A stretch of DNA of 7,721 nucleotides. Source: JBCCWR01 sp039193385 (GTDB lineage: Bacteria > Verrucomicrobiota > Verrucomicrobiia > Methylacidiphilales > JBCCWR01). Shown piece after piece: positions 1 to 6,243 of this stretch. The notes under the pieces were generated by a model. It saw nothing but the letters and a program-made list of their open reading frames with translations, did no database searches and had not been told where the DNA came from. The position numbers and the translations under genes were made by a program. Position 1 is the first letter of the stretch; every line of letters starts with the position of its first letter. The stretch covers positions 1 through 7,721 of the forward strand of contig JBCCWR010000114.1 in NCBI GenBank assembly GCA_039193385.1, written 5' to 3'.

Positions 1-27
1 AAATAAAAAGAATAAGATGGATAACTT

Positions 28-55
28 ATGTCCATTAATGTCATAAATCTGTAAC
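28..55 (+). promoter_or_regulatory. Pho-box-like PhoB binding site (three direct repeats)
   Basis: Three consecutive 7-base units are seen: ATGTCCA (28-34), ATGTCAT (38-44) and CTGTAAC (49-55), spaced 10 and 11 bases apart. The last two with their AAAT linker read ATGTCATAAATCTGTAAC. This is very close to the enterobacterial Pho box, CTGTCAT, an AT-rich 4-base linker, then CTGTCAC or similar. PhoB binds such repeats on one face of the helix and replaces the -35 element. The site lies 51 bases before a PhoB-type gene, so autoregulation is the natural reading. Seen: the repeats. Inferred: binding by the neighbouring regulator. Confidence 0.65.
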
Positions 56-63
56 ACTTAATC

Positions 64-69
64 TATTCA
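64..69 (+). promoter_or_regulatory. Candidate -10 element of a Pho-dependent promoter
   Basis: TATTCA lies 8 bases downstream of the last Pho-box repeat, about where the -10 hexamer sits in PhoB-activated promoters, which usually lack a good -35. The resulting leader to the regulator start would be roughly 30 bases. The match to TATAAT is only moderate, so its support comes mainly from its position. Confidence 0.4.
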
Positions 70-105
70 ATGTGCTGGACTTTGTAAGAGTTGTAACAAA
101 AAACT

Positions 106-792
106 ATGAATGCAAAAATTCTGATTATTGATGATGAACCTGATGTTATAGACATCGTGGCCATGAATCTAAAATCTTCTGGCTTTGTTCCTCTGACAGC
201 GGATAACGGCCAGAGCGGCTTAACTAAAGCGCGTTCTGAGTTGCCAGCCTTAATCGTTCTCGACCTTATGTTACCGCAGATTTCTGGGCTTGAAGTTTGC
301 AAAGCGCTGAAAAAAGAAAGCGCTACGGCACAAATTCCGATCATTATGCTTACCGCTAAATCAGAAGAGGTAGATCGTGTCGTTGGTCTGGAATTGGGGG
401 CGGATGATTACGTTTCCAAGCCATTTAGTCCTCGTGAACTGGTCTTGAGAATCAAATCTGTTCTGCGTCGAAGCAAGGGGCCGACTAGCGCGGCGGAACG
501 CATTAAAATTGGCAATTTACTGCTTGATCATGCCCGTCATGAAGTGTGCGTAAACGACGAAATTTTACCACTTACAGCTACAGAATTTAAGTTGCTGGCT
601 ATTCTGATGGAACGCAGAGGACGTGTACAAAGCCGAGACCGTTTGCTCAATGATGTATGGGGCTATGAGAGTGTGATTGATACACGCACCGTGGATACAC
701 ACATCCGCCGTTTGCGTGAAAAGCTTGGCGTCACAGCATCTTACATAGAAACTATACGCGGTGTCGGCTATCGCATCAGTGAAGCAGTATAA
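106..792 (+). CDS. phoB: PhoB-type response regulator, OmpR/PhoB family
   Basis: This is a DNA-binding response regulator that is phosphorylated by its partner kinase and then activates or represses promoters, most likely those of the phosphate-starvation regulon. The 228-residue length is typical of the family. The N-terminal receiver domain (about 4-120) has the acidic pair D9/D10, phosphoacceptor D53 in VLDLMLP, T83, and K105 in the SKPF motif. The C-terminal winged-helix effector domain (about 131-226) ends in the usual TVDTHIRRLREKLG and TIRGVGYRI motifs. ATG at 106 starts directly at MNAKILIIDDEP, as expected, although no Shine-Dalgarno sequence is visible. A histidine kinase gene follows after 52 bases. 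The upstream Pho-box repeats favour PhoB over other OmpR-family members. The family is certain; the exact regulon is inferred. Confidence 0.88.
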   Translation: MNAKILIIDDEPDVIDIVAMNLKSSGFVPLTADNGQSGLTKARSELPALIVLDLMLPQISGLEVCKALKKESATAQIPIIMLTAKSEEVDRVVGLELGADDYVSKPFSPRELVLRIKSVLRRSKGPTSAAERIKIGNLLLDHARHEVCVNDEILPLTATEFKLLAILMERRGRVQSRDRLLNDVWGYESVIDTRTVDTHIRRLREKLGVTASYIETIRGVGYRISEAV

Positions 793-844
793 AATTCGGT
801 CAATAAATTGCCCGAGACTTATGCAAAAAGTCTGTGCATGAAAT

Positions 845-2155
845 ATGTTTGAAGTGATGCAACAGTTTTTTCCTTTTCTTTTGCTAGGAGTTATTCTGCT
901 TGCAGCCATTGTGGGCGTTTTTTTTTATACCCAGATTTTTCTTCCCGTTAACCGGATTAAGCAGTTAACAGAGGATATTGCAGTAGGTGATATCACAGGC
1001 GGTTTTGTTCCATCAGGTATTCTAGGACTGGACGATGTCATTCGTAATCTTGAGGCAGTGGCGCATCGCCTCAACGAAGTTGAAAAAAGTGCTGAGCTGG
1101 AAAACTTCAACTTACGAGCCATTCTTTCCAGTATGGTCGAAGGAGTGATGGTTGTTGATACGACCGGGCGTATCCGCATGGCTAATTATGCGTTGGAGGA
1201 AATGTTTGATCTAAAGCATGATGGTATTGGTCGAACGGTCATGGAAGTATTACGTAATGCAGAAGTGCAGGAAGCTATTGAACGCACAGTTTTTAGAGAC
1301 GAAGGACATCAGCAGGAAATCAATTTATTGCAGCTCAAGGATGAGATGCATACAGGTCAAAGTTTTGAAATGAACTGTGCTCCGCTTCATGATGCTACGG
1401 GAAAGCTCTCCGGTGTTGTCGTCGTATTTCATGACATCACGCGAATCAAGCAACTAGAGGATATTCGTCAGGAATTTGTGGCTAATGTTTCCCATGAGCT
1501 GAGGACGCCTTTGTCTATTTTCCGTGGTTATCTGGAAACCTTGATGGAAACGCCTAATTTGACGAAGAAAGAGTGTAACCGCGTATTACATGCCCTCAAT
1601 CGTCATTCAAATCGTCTCAACGCACTGGTTAATGATTTGCTTACCTTGACGCGTTTGGAGTCGGGTAATACGGTTCTGGCCAAAGTTACCTTGAATCTGC
1701 CTGAGTTTTTCAAGCGCCTGCAAGAAGATTGGCAGAAACCTTTTAACAAGAAGAGTTGTTCTCTAGATCTCGAATTAGACGAGAACTTGAAGTCCTTAGA
1801 TGCGGATGCTCTCAAGCTGGAGCAAGTGGTTTATAATCTATTAGAAAATGCTCTGAAGTATTCTAATGAGGGCGATAGAGTTGTTTTGGGGACGCGATTC
1901 ATGAGGGATGATAAGGAGATGCATTGCTATGTGAAAGATAATGGCATCGGTATTCCGCGTGAGAAGGTATCTCAGATCTTTGAACGATTTTACCGTATCG
2001 ACAAGGCTCGCTCTCGTGAAATGGGTGGAACCGGTCTTGGGCTTTCCATTGTGAAACACATTATCCAGCTTCACGATGGACGTGTCTGGGCTGAAAGTGA
2101 AGTGAATAAAGGCACAACCATATGGTTTAGCCTGCCTTTGGAGAATAAGTTCTAA
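845..2155 (+). CDS. phoR: PhoR-type sensor histidine kinase
   Basis: This is a membrane-attached histidine kinase of 436 residues, close to the usual PhoR length. One hydrophobic segment (about 8-33) is followed by a HAMP-like linker (about 34-80), a PAS domain (about 86-200), and the HisKA domain with the H-box FVANVSHELRTPLS, phosphorylated residue H217. The ATPase domain has the N-box (NLLENALKYS, 331-340), the G1 box (DNGIGI, 365-370), the F-box (FERFYRID) and the G2 box (GGTGLGL, 394-400), all intact. It lies just downstream of the PhoB-type regulator, presumably co-transcribed. No periplasmic sensing domain is present, as expected for PhoR proteins that read phosphate status through PhoU and the Pst transporter; neither is in this window. 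ATG 845 has a poor ribosome site. M5 (857) is an alternative start that keeps the membrane segment. The 3' end overlaps the convergent gene. Confidence 0.87.
   Translation: MFEVMQQFFPFLLLGVILLAAIVGVFFYTQIFLPVNRIKQLTEDIAVGDITGGFVPSGILGLDDVIRNLEAVAHRLNEVEKSAELENFNLRAILSSMVEGVMVVDTTGRIRMANYALEEMFDLKHDGIGRTVMEVLRNAEVQEAIERTVFRDEGHQQEINLLQLKDEMHTGQSFEMNCAPLHDATGKLSGVVVVFHDITRIKQLEDIRQEFVANVSHELRTPLSIFRGYLETLMETPNLTKKECNRVLHALNRHSNRLNALVNDLLTLTRLESGNTVLAKVTLNLPEFFKRLQEDWQKPFNKKSCSLDLELDENLKSLDADALKLEQVVYNLLENALKYSNEGDRVVLGTRFMRDDKEMHCYVKDNGIGIPREKVSQIFERFYRIDKARSREMGGTGLGLSIVKHIIQLHDGRVWAESEVNKGTTIWFSLPLENKF
2108..2139 (-). terminator. Possible intrinsic terminator of the nucleotidyltransferase gene, inside the 3' end of phoR
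   Basis: A nested inverted repeat is seen. AAAGGCA (2108-2114) pairs with TGCCTTT (2133-2139), and inside it AACC (2116-2119) pairs with GGTT (2124-2127). Read on the minus strand, the hairpin begins 12 bases after the nucleotidyltransferase stop and is followed by a T-rich run (TTTATTC). That suits termination of that gene. On the plus strand it is coding sequence for phoR and lacks a downstream T-run. The stem is interrupted by a bulge (2128-2132), so the call is tentative. Confidence 0.35.
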
Positions 2156-2853
2156 TGATTTAGCTTGGCCAAAACTTCCGGATCGCGGACATCGGCCCAT
2201 TTACCAGTTAGCTCGAGGCCTTTAATTTTTTGTCCGTCTAGTGCCATAGCGCGAATAGCATCTGTTAATTCATACTCGCCGCGCGCAGATTTTTTTAACT
2301 GGGCGGTATAGTTAAAGAGGCATGGTTTAAAGCCGTAAATGCCCGCATTGTACCATGGCGTGTTAACAGTTCCGGGTTCCGCCTTCTCAATGAGATCTTT
2401 AAGATAAAAATGCTCATCGAAAACAACAGCTCCACCCGTGGCCAGGTTTTCTCCCTTACGAACCGTCAAGACACCTTCTTCAGAAAATGCTGTAGTAATG
2501 CGTTTGTAATCATTGGGGTCCACCAGAATGTCTCCGTAAGACAGAAGAAAGGGCGTGTCACCAATCCAGTTCTTGCCAATCTCAGGAGCTCGACCGGTTC
2601 CATCCGGTATCTCTTGTAATCCATAATTTATTGAAACACCCAAGTCCGTACCCTCTTGGAAATAGTCTTCAATGACATGTGCCTGGTAGCCTGTAATGAT
2701 AAAAAAGTCTCTAATCGAAGTGTGGTCTCGAATACCTTCGATGATTTGTTGAAGAATGGGTTTGCCACGTACTTCAATCATAGGTTTAGGAATTTCACGT
2801 GTTAGTTCACGCATACGAGTTCCCTTGCCAGCGGCTAAAATTAATGCTTTCAT
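2152..2853 (-). CDS. Sugar-1-phosphate nucleotidyltransferase family protein
   Basis: The enzyme probably transfers a nucleoside monophosphate from an NTP to a sugar 1-phosphate, giving an activated sugar for envelope or polysaccharide synthesis. The 233-residue Rossmann-type NTP_transferase domain starts with MKALILAAGKGTRM (signature GKGTRM, 9-14). It continues with a conserved lysine in IPKPM (K23), a metal-binding aspartate in SYGD (D108), WYNAGIYGF (168-175) and a C-terminal WADVRDPE (219-226). There is no left-handed beta-helix acyltransferase domain, so it is not a full GlmU. ATG at 2853 is preferred over ATG 2877 because the family motif begins there; the eight extra residues are not family-like. 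GTGGAA sits just before the ATG, closer than usual for a ribosome site. The nucleotide and sugar cannot be told from sequence: RmlA, HddC and ManC-like families are all possible. Confidence 0.85.
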   Translation of the reverse strand: MKALILAAGKGTRMRELTREIPKPMIEVRGKPILQQIIEGIRDHTSIRDFFIITGYQAHVIEDYFQEGTDLGVSINYGLQEIPDGTGRAPEIGKNWIGDTPFLLSYGDILVDPNDYKRITTAFSEEGVLTVRKGENLATGGAVVFDEHFYLKDLIEKAEPGTVNTPWYNAGIYGFKPCLFNYTAQLKKSARGEYELTDAIRAMALDGQKIKGLELTGKWADVRDPEVLAKLNH

Positions 2854-2861
2854 TTCCACAC

Positions 2862-2879
2862 TCGTGTTTATGAACACGA
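2862..2879. repeat. Inverted repeat in the divergent intergenic region
   Basis: TCGTGTT (2862-2868) and AACACGA (2873-2879) form a perfect 7-base inverted repeat around TATG. It lies in the 59-base gap between the minus-strand nucleotidyltransferase (start 2853) and the plus-strand cysteine synthase (start 2913). It could be an operator for a dimeric regulator or a 5'-leader hairpin of the nucleotidyltransferase mRNA. Upstream of it on the minus strand is a weak promoter-like pair, TTGTCT (2909-2904) and TTCAAT (2886-2881), with 17-base spacing. That would place the transcript start inside the repeat. Confidence 0.45.
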
Positions 2880-2912
2880 TATTGAATTACCACAAATTAA
2901 CAAAGACAATAC

Positions 2913-3875
2913 ATGCCAATCTATAACAATATCATCGAAACTATAGGCCGCACCCCTCTCGTCAAACTTAATAGAGTGACGGATGGTGTGGATGCGACCA
3001 TCGCCCTGAAATGTGAATTCTTTAATCCCTTAGGCAGTGTTAAAGACCGTATCGGAGCTGCTATGCTGGAAGCTGCAGAGCAAGAAGGATTGCTTAAGCC
3101 CGATACAGTGATTGTTGAGCCGACTTCAGGTAATACAGGGATCGCCCTGGCTTTTGTCGCTGCGGCAAAAGGATACAAGCTCATCCTCACAATGCCAGAA
3201 AGTATGAGTATAGAGCGGCGCACTCTGTTAGCTATGCTAGGAGCAGAGCTGGTTTTGACACCGGCTGCGGAAGGTATGAAAGGGGCGATTGCCAAGGCCG
3301 AAGCTATCATGAGCGAAACGCCTAATTCATGGATGCCACAGCAGTTTAAGAACCCTGCGAATCCGGCAGTGCATCAGAAGACCACGGCAGAGGAGATCTG
3401 GAATGATACGGATGGTAAAATAGATATTCTTGTATCAGCCGTTGGTACAGGCGGCACTATCACAGGCGTGAGCGAAGTGATTAAGCAGCGTAAATCTGAT
3501 TTACAGTCTATTGCTGTAGAGCCTACGGACTCTCCCGTCATTTCTCAAACTCGGGCAGGAGAACCTCTCAAACCAGGTCCTCATAAAATTCAGGGAACAG
3601 GTGCGGGTTTTGTTCCTGACAACTTACATTTGGATGTGATTGATGATGTAGTTAAAGTAAGCAATGACGATGCTTTTGCCATGGCACGCAGACTGGCCAA
3701 AGAAGAAGGTATTATGGGTGGTATCTCTACTGGAGCAAACGTCGTTGCAGCCATTGAAGTAGCCAAGCGACCTGAAAATAAAGGTAAAGTGATTGTTACC
3801 ATAGGTTGCTCTACCGGTGAGCGCTACTTATCAACAGCTTTAGCTGATGAAGCCCGTCAGGCTGTAGCTGCGTAA
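2913..3875 (+). CDS. cysK: Cysteine synthase A (O-acetylserine sulfhydrylase)
   Basis: This PLP enzyme makes L-cysteine from O-acetylserine and sulfide in the cytoplasm, the last step of sulfate assimilation. The 320-residue length fits CysK. The PLP lysine is K44 in NPLGSVKDRIG, the substrate loop is TSGNTG (71-76), the phosphate-binding glycine loop is GTGGT (178-182), and S300 in GCSTGER is positioned to contact the PLP ring. MPQQFKNPANP (141-151) is also characteristic of cysteine synthases. There is no C-terminal CBS domain or extension, which argues against cystathionine beta-synthase. ATG 2913 gives the usual start (IYNNIIETIGRTPLVKLN) but has no obvious Shine-Dalgarno sequence. The gene is divergent from the nucleotidyltransferase and ends in its own terminator, so it is probably monocistronic. 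CysM-type specificity for other sulfur donors cannot be fully excluded. Confidence 0.93.
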   Translation: MPIYNNIIETIGRTPLVKLNRVTDGVDATIALKCEFFNPLGSVKDRIGAAMLEAAEQEGLLKPDTVIVEPTSGNTGIALAFVAAAKGYKLILTMPESMSIERRTLLAMLGAELVLTPAAEGMKGAIAKAEAIMSETPNSWMPQQFKNPANPAVHQKTTAEEIWNDTDGKIDILVSAVGTGGTITGVSEVIKQRKSDLQSIAVEPTDSPVISQTRAGEPLKPGPHKIQGTGAGFVPDNLHLDVIDDVVKVSNDDAFAMARRLAKEEGIMGGISTGANVVAAIEVAKRPENKGKVIVTIGCSTGERYLSTALADEARQAVAA

Positions 3876-3901
3876 GAGAGCTAGCTTTTCAAAAGTATTT
3901 T

Positions 3902-3937
3902 AAAAACGCTCTGTTTTCATGTTACAGAGCGTTTTTT
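3902..3937 (+). terminator. Intrinsic terminator of cysK
   Basis: A perfect 9-bp stem, ACGCTCTGT (3906-3914) with ACAGAGCGT (3924-3932), encloses a 9-base loop. It is preceded by an A-run (3902-3906) and followed by T3932-T3937. The A and T runs extend the pairing to 13 bp. It begins 26 bases after the cysK stop. Because of the A-tract it could also work weakly in the opposite direction. It separates cysK from the downstream pta unit, which therefore needs its own promoter. Confidence 0.9.
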
Positions 3938-4040
3938 GTATCCGAACCAAGACTTTGAATTCAAAGATTGCCGCACAGGAGGCATTGCCTCTAGTCTAAT
4001 CTTATATGAAGGCGGTTTATACCGTATTCAGTTTAAAATC
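3938..4040 (+). other. pta upstream region with a 14-base palindrome and a small hairpin
   Basis: About 100 bases lie between the cysK terminator and the pta start. They contain a perfect 14-base palindrome, CTTTGAATTCAAAG (3953-3966), and a hairpin GAGGC-ATT-GCCTC (3979-3991). They also contain AT-rich -10-like strings (TTATAT at 4002-4007, TATACC at 4018-4023) without a convincing -35. A promoter is expected here because transcription from cysK should stop upstream. The palindrome could be an operator. The reading frame of pta stays open back into the terminator, but that appears to be chance. Confidence 0.4.
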
Positions 4041-5084
4041 ATGCAAAGATTTATTGATTCTGTTTTTGAAAAACTGGCGCCTCACCCCAAAAGAATAATT
4101 TTTCCTGATGGAGAAGACTCTCGTGTATTAGAAGCGGCTGAGGAATATGTTAAATTAAAACTGGGACCAGCTATTTTGCTGGGAGATCAAGATGTGATTC
4201 AGAAAAAGGCCAAGGAGCTAAATGTTTCTCTGAGTCGTATGCTTGTTATTGATCCTAAGAAGGCATCTGATATGCCGCTTTTTATTCGTAGGCTGGAGTC
4301 GCTGCATCGCTACAAAGGTATCGCTGATGAAGATGCGCATAAGATATTACTGAATCGCAATTACTTTGCCTGTATGATGCTTCAGAATGGTCAATGTGAT
4401 GGACTTGTCGCAGGTGCCAGTGAATATTCTGGAAACATACTTAGACCTCTCTTTCAGCTCATCAAACCCTTTCCAGGTATCAAAAGCATTTCCAGTTGTA
4501 TGATTATGCAAGTGCCTGATTGTCATTATGGGGACGATGGACTTTTCTTTTTAGCCGATGCAGGCGTTATTCCAAACCCTACTGTGGATCAGCTTGCAGA
4601 AATTGCCTATGAAACGGCTCGCTTACGGCGTCAGCTCTCTGGTAAGGCTCCTCGTGTAGCCATGCTTTCTTATTCAACCAAAGGAAGTGCCCAGACAAAA
4701 GATTCAGAAAAGATCATAGCAGCAACGGCTTTAGCTCGGCAGAAATTATATGATAACCATATTGAAGCTATGATTGATGGCGAGATGCAGGTCGATGCAG
4801 CATTGCTTCAGGAAGTAGGTTCGATTAAAGCTCCAGACAGCCCGGTTGCGGGACGAGCAGATGTGTTAGTTTTTCCAGATTTGAACTCAGGGAATATCGC
4901 CACAAAACTCATTCAGCACCTCACACAGGCGCAAGCATATGGGCAGATTATGCTGGGACTTTCCAAGCCAGCGGCTGAGTTGTCCCGTGGCGCCTCCGTA
5001 AAGGATATTCTTGGCGTGGCAGCGGTTGTAGCACTGCAGGCAATAGAATATAGAAAACTCTACCCTGAACAGGATAGTTCTTAG
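4041..5084 (+). CDS. pta: Phosphate acetyltransferase, catalytic-domain (short) form
   Basis: The enzyme interconverts acetyl-CoA plus phosphate with acetyl phosphate plus CoA, linking acetate metabolism with ATP production and acetyl-phosphate signalling. The 347 residues make up a single PTA_PTB domain. Family motifs seen are RIIFPDGEDSRVLEAA (18-33), CDGLVAGASEYSG (119-131), MLSYSTKGSA (208-217), VFPDLNSGNIATKL (277-290) and GLSKPAAELSRGASVKDI (306-323). ATG 4041 gives the normal N terminus. An in-frame TTG at 3936 lies inside the cysK terminator and would add 35 unrelated residues, so it is rejected. No Shine-Dalgarno sequence precedes 4041. The next gene, 26 bases downstream, encodes what resembles the missing N-terminal half of long Pta. 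Acetate kinase is not in the window. A phosphate butyryltransferase is less likely given the strong Pta-like C-terminal motifs. Confidence 0.9.
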   Translation: MQRFIDSVFEKLAPHPKRIIFPDGEDSRVLEAAEEYVKLKLGPAILLGDQDVIQKKAKELNVSLSRMLVIDPKKASDMPLFIRRLESLHRYKGIADEDAHKILLNRNYFACMMLQNGQCDGLVAGASEYSGNILRPLFQLIKPFPGIKSISSCMIMQVPDCHYGDDGLFFLADAGVIPNPTVDQLAEIAYETARLRRQLSGKAPRVAMLSYSTKGSAQTKDSEKIIAATALARQKLYDNHIEAMIDGEMQVDAALLQEVGSIKAPDSPVAGRADVLVFPDLNSGNIATKLIQHLTQAQAYGQIMLGLSKPAAELSRGASVKDILGVAAVVALQAIEYRKLYPEQDSS

Positions 5085-5096
5085 TTCGATCATTCA

Positions 5097-5100
5097 AGGA
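5097..5100 (+). promoter_or_regulatory. Ribosome binding site of the BioD-like/DRTGG gene
   Basis: AGGA, preceded by A (AAGGA), lies 10 bases before ATG 5111. It is one of the few recognisable Shine-Dalgarno sequences in the window and supports this start. Confidence 0.55.
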
Positions 5101-5110
5101 ATTCATTAAA

Positions 5111-6241
5111 ATGCTGGCAAATAATTCAACTCCTAGAATTTACATTGCCGCAACCCATCAGGATGTAGGGAAAACGACAAGCTGCATCGGCCTAGTCAGT
5201 TCTTTGAAGAAACGCTATCCCAAAATTGGTTATACCAAACCAGTGGGCCAGCGCTTTGTTGAATTCGATGGTCACAAAGTCGATGAAGATTCTGTACTGA
5301 TTGGTCAGACTTATCAGGTAGAACTTCCCTTAGATGCCATGAGTCCCATTACCATTGGACCAGACTTCACACGTAAATACCTTTCCGGGGAAGTGGAATC
5401 CAATATGGTCCATATCGTTCAGGAAGCCTTCAATCGTGTAGCTTGGGAGCATGATTTTGTCGTTATTGAAGGAACCGGACATGCGGGAGTTGGTTCCGTA
5501 CTCGATCTTTCAAATGCACGAGTGGCTTCTGCCCTTAACAGCAAAGTAATCATTGTCAGCCAGGGTGGTATTGGCAGGCCGGTGGATGAAGTTGCTCTGA
5601 ACGCCGCACTCTTTCATAAACAAGGCGTTGAAGTGGCCGGTGTCATTGTGAATAAAGTGCTACCGGAGAAAATAGACAAGTTAAGACCTCTTCTTCACAA
5701 AGCTTTTGATAGTATGGGTTTTCCGTTGCTCGGGCTTATTCCACTCAATAGTGAATTACCTAAACCAACATTGAATCAAGTTTGTGATGTGTTGAAAGGC
5801 ACCTTTGTGGCTGGTGAACAAATGCGAGGACGCTGGGTGGACCGCGTCGTCATTGGTGCCGCATCATCACGTAATGCAGATATTTATTTTCACCAGGGGG
5901 CCTTAATTATCACAGCAGGAGATCGTGAGGATCTTATACTAACTATTATGGAAGCTTGTGATGATAATCCAGAGCTTAACATTTCAGGCGTTGTCTTAAC
6001 CCAAGGGTTTTTACCGCAAGCGGGGCTACTTAAAATCATGAAATCCCGGCCCGTACCCTTTATATCTGTGCCATATGATAGTTATACCGCAGCCTCTCGC
6101 ATCAATAGTATGACGGTGAAAACTGAACTAGGTAACCAGACTAAGATTCATCTGATTCAGGAAATGTTTGAGAACAATGTAGATGTAGAGGCCATCATAC
6201 AAACAGCTAAGATGCCTGAAAGCGTGAACAAAAGCTTTTAA
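5111..6241 (+). CDS. BioD-like P-loop and DRTGG domain protein, equivalent to the N-terminal half of long Pta
   Basis: The 376 residues hold two parts. A BioD/CobQ-type P-loop domain (about 8-220) has a Walker-A-like ATHQDVGKTT (14-23), YTKPVGQ (41-47), EGTGHAGVGSVLDLSNARVAS (split here as 120-130 and 131-140) and VIVNKVLP (178-185). It is followed by a DRTGG-like domain (about 220-335: VVIGAASSRNADIYF, ALIITAGDREDLI, SGVVLTQG). This is the arrangement found at the N terminus of the long enterobacterial Pta, where it modulates activity and oligomerisation. Here it is a separate protein encoded directly after the catalytic domain, so a regulatory or partner role for Pta is inferred. The P-loop lysine (K21) is present, suggesting nucleotide binding, although the first glycine of the BioD loop is alanine. 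It lacks biotin-pathway neighbours, so dethiobiotin synthase is unlikely. The gene ends 2 bases from the convergent helicase gene. Confidence 0.82.
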   Translation: MLANNSTPRIYIAATHQDVGKTTSCIGLVSSLKKRYPKIGYTKPVGQRFVEFDGHKVDEDSVLIGQTYQVELPLDAMSPITIGPDFTRKYLSGEVESNMVHIVQEAFNRVAWEHDFVVIEGTGHAGVGSVLDLSNARVASALNSKVIIVSQGGIGRPVDEVALNAALFHKQGVEVAGVIVNKVLPEKIDKLRPLLHKAFDSMGFPLLGLIPLNSELPKPTLNQVCDVLKGTFVAGEQMRGRWVDRVVIGAASSRNADIYFHQGALIITAGDREDLILTIMEACDDNPELNISGVVLTQGFLPQAGLLKIMKSRPVPFISVPYDSYTAASRINSMTVKTELGNQTKIHLIQEMFENNVDVEAIIQTAKMPESVNKSF

Positions 6242-6243
6242 AA

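Noticed and set aside
565..909. Minus-strand open frame across the phoB-phoR junction
   Set aside because: It is opposite two well-supported genes and its translation has no recognisable domain; treated as a shadow frame.
2854..2877. Longer start for the nucleotidyltransferase at ATG 2877
   Set aside because: The eight added residues are not family-like and the ATG falls inside the inverted repeat; the conserved motif starts at ATG 2853.
4006..4098. Out-of-frame ATG upstream ORF overlapping the pta start
   Set aside because: 30 codons, no ribosome site at suitable spacing, and no sign of coding; most likely chance.
5111..6241. Dethiobiotin synthase (BioD) or cobyrinic acid synthase identity
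   Set aside because: The P-loop fold is related, but the C-terminal DRTGG domain and position behind pta point to the Pta N-terminal family; no biotin or cobalamin genes are near.
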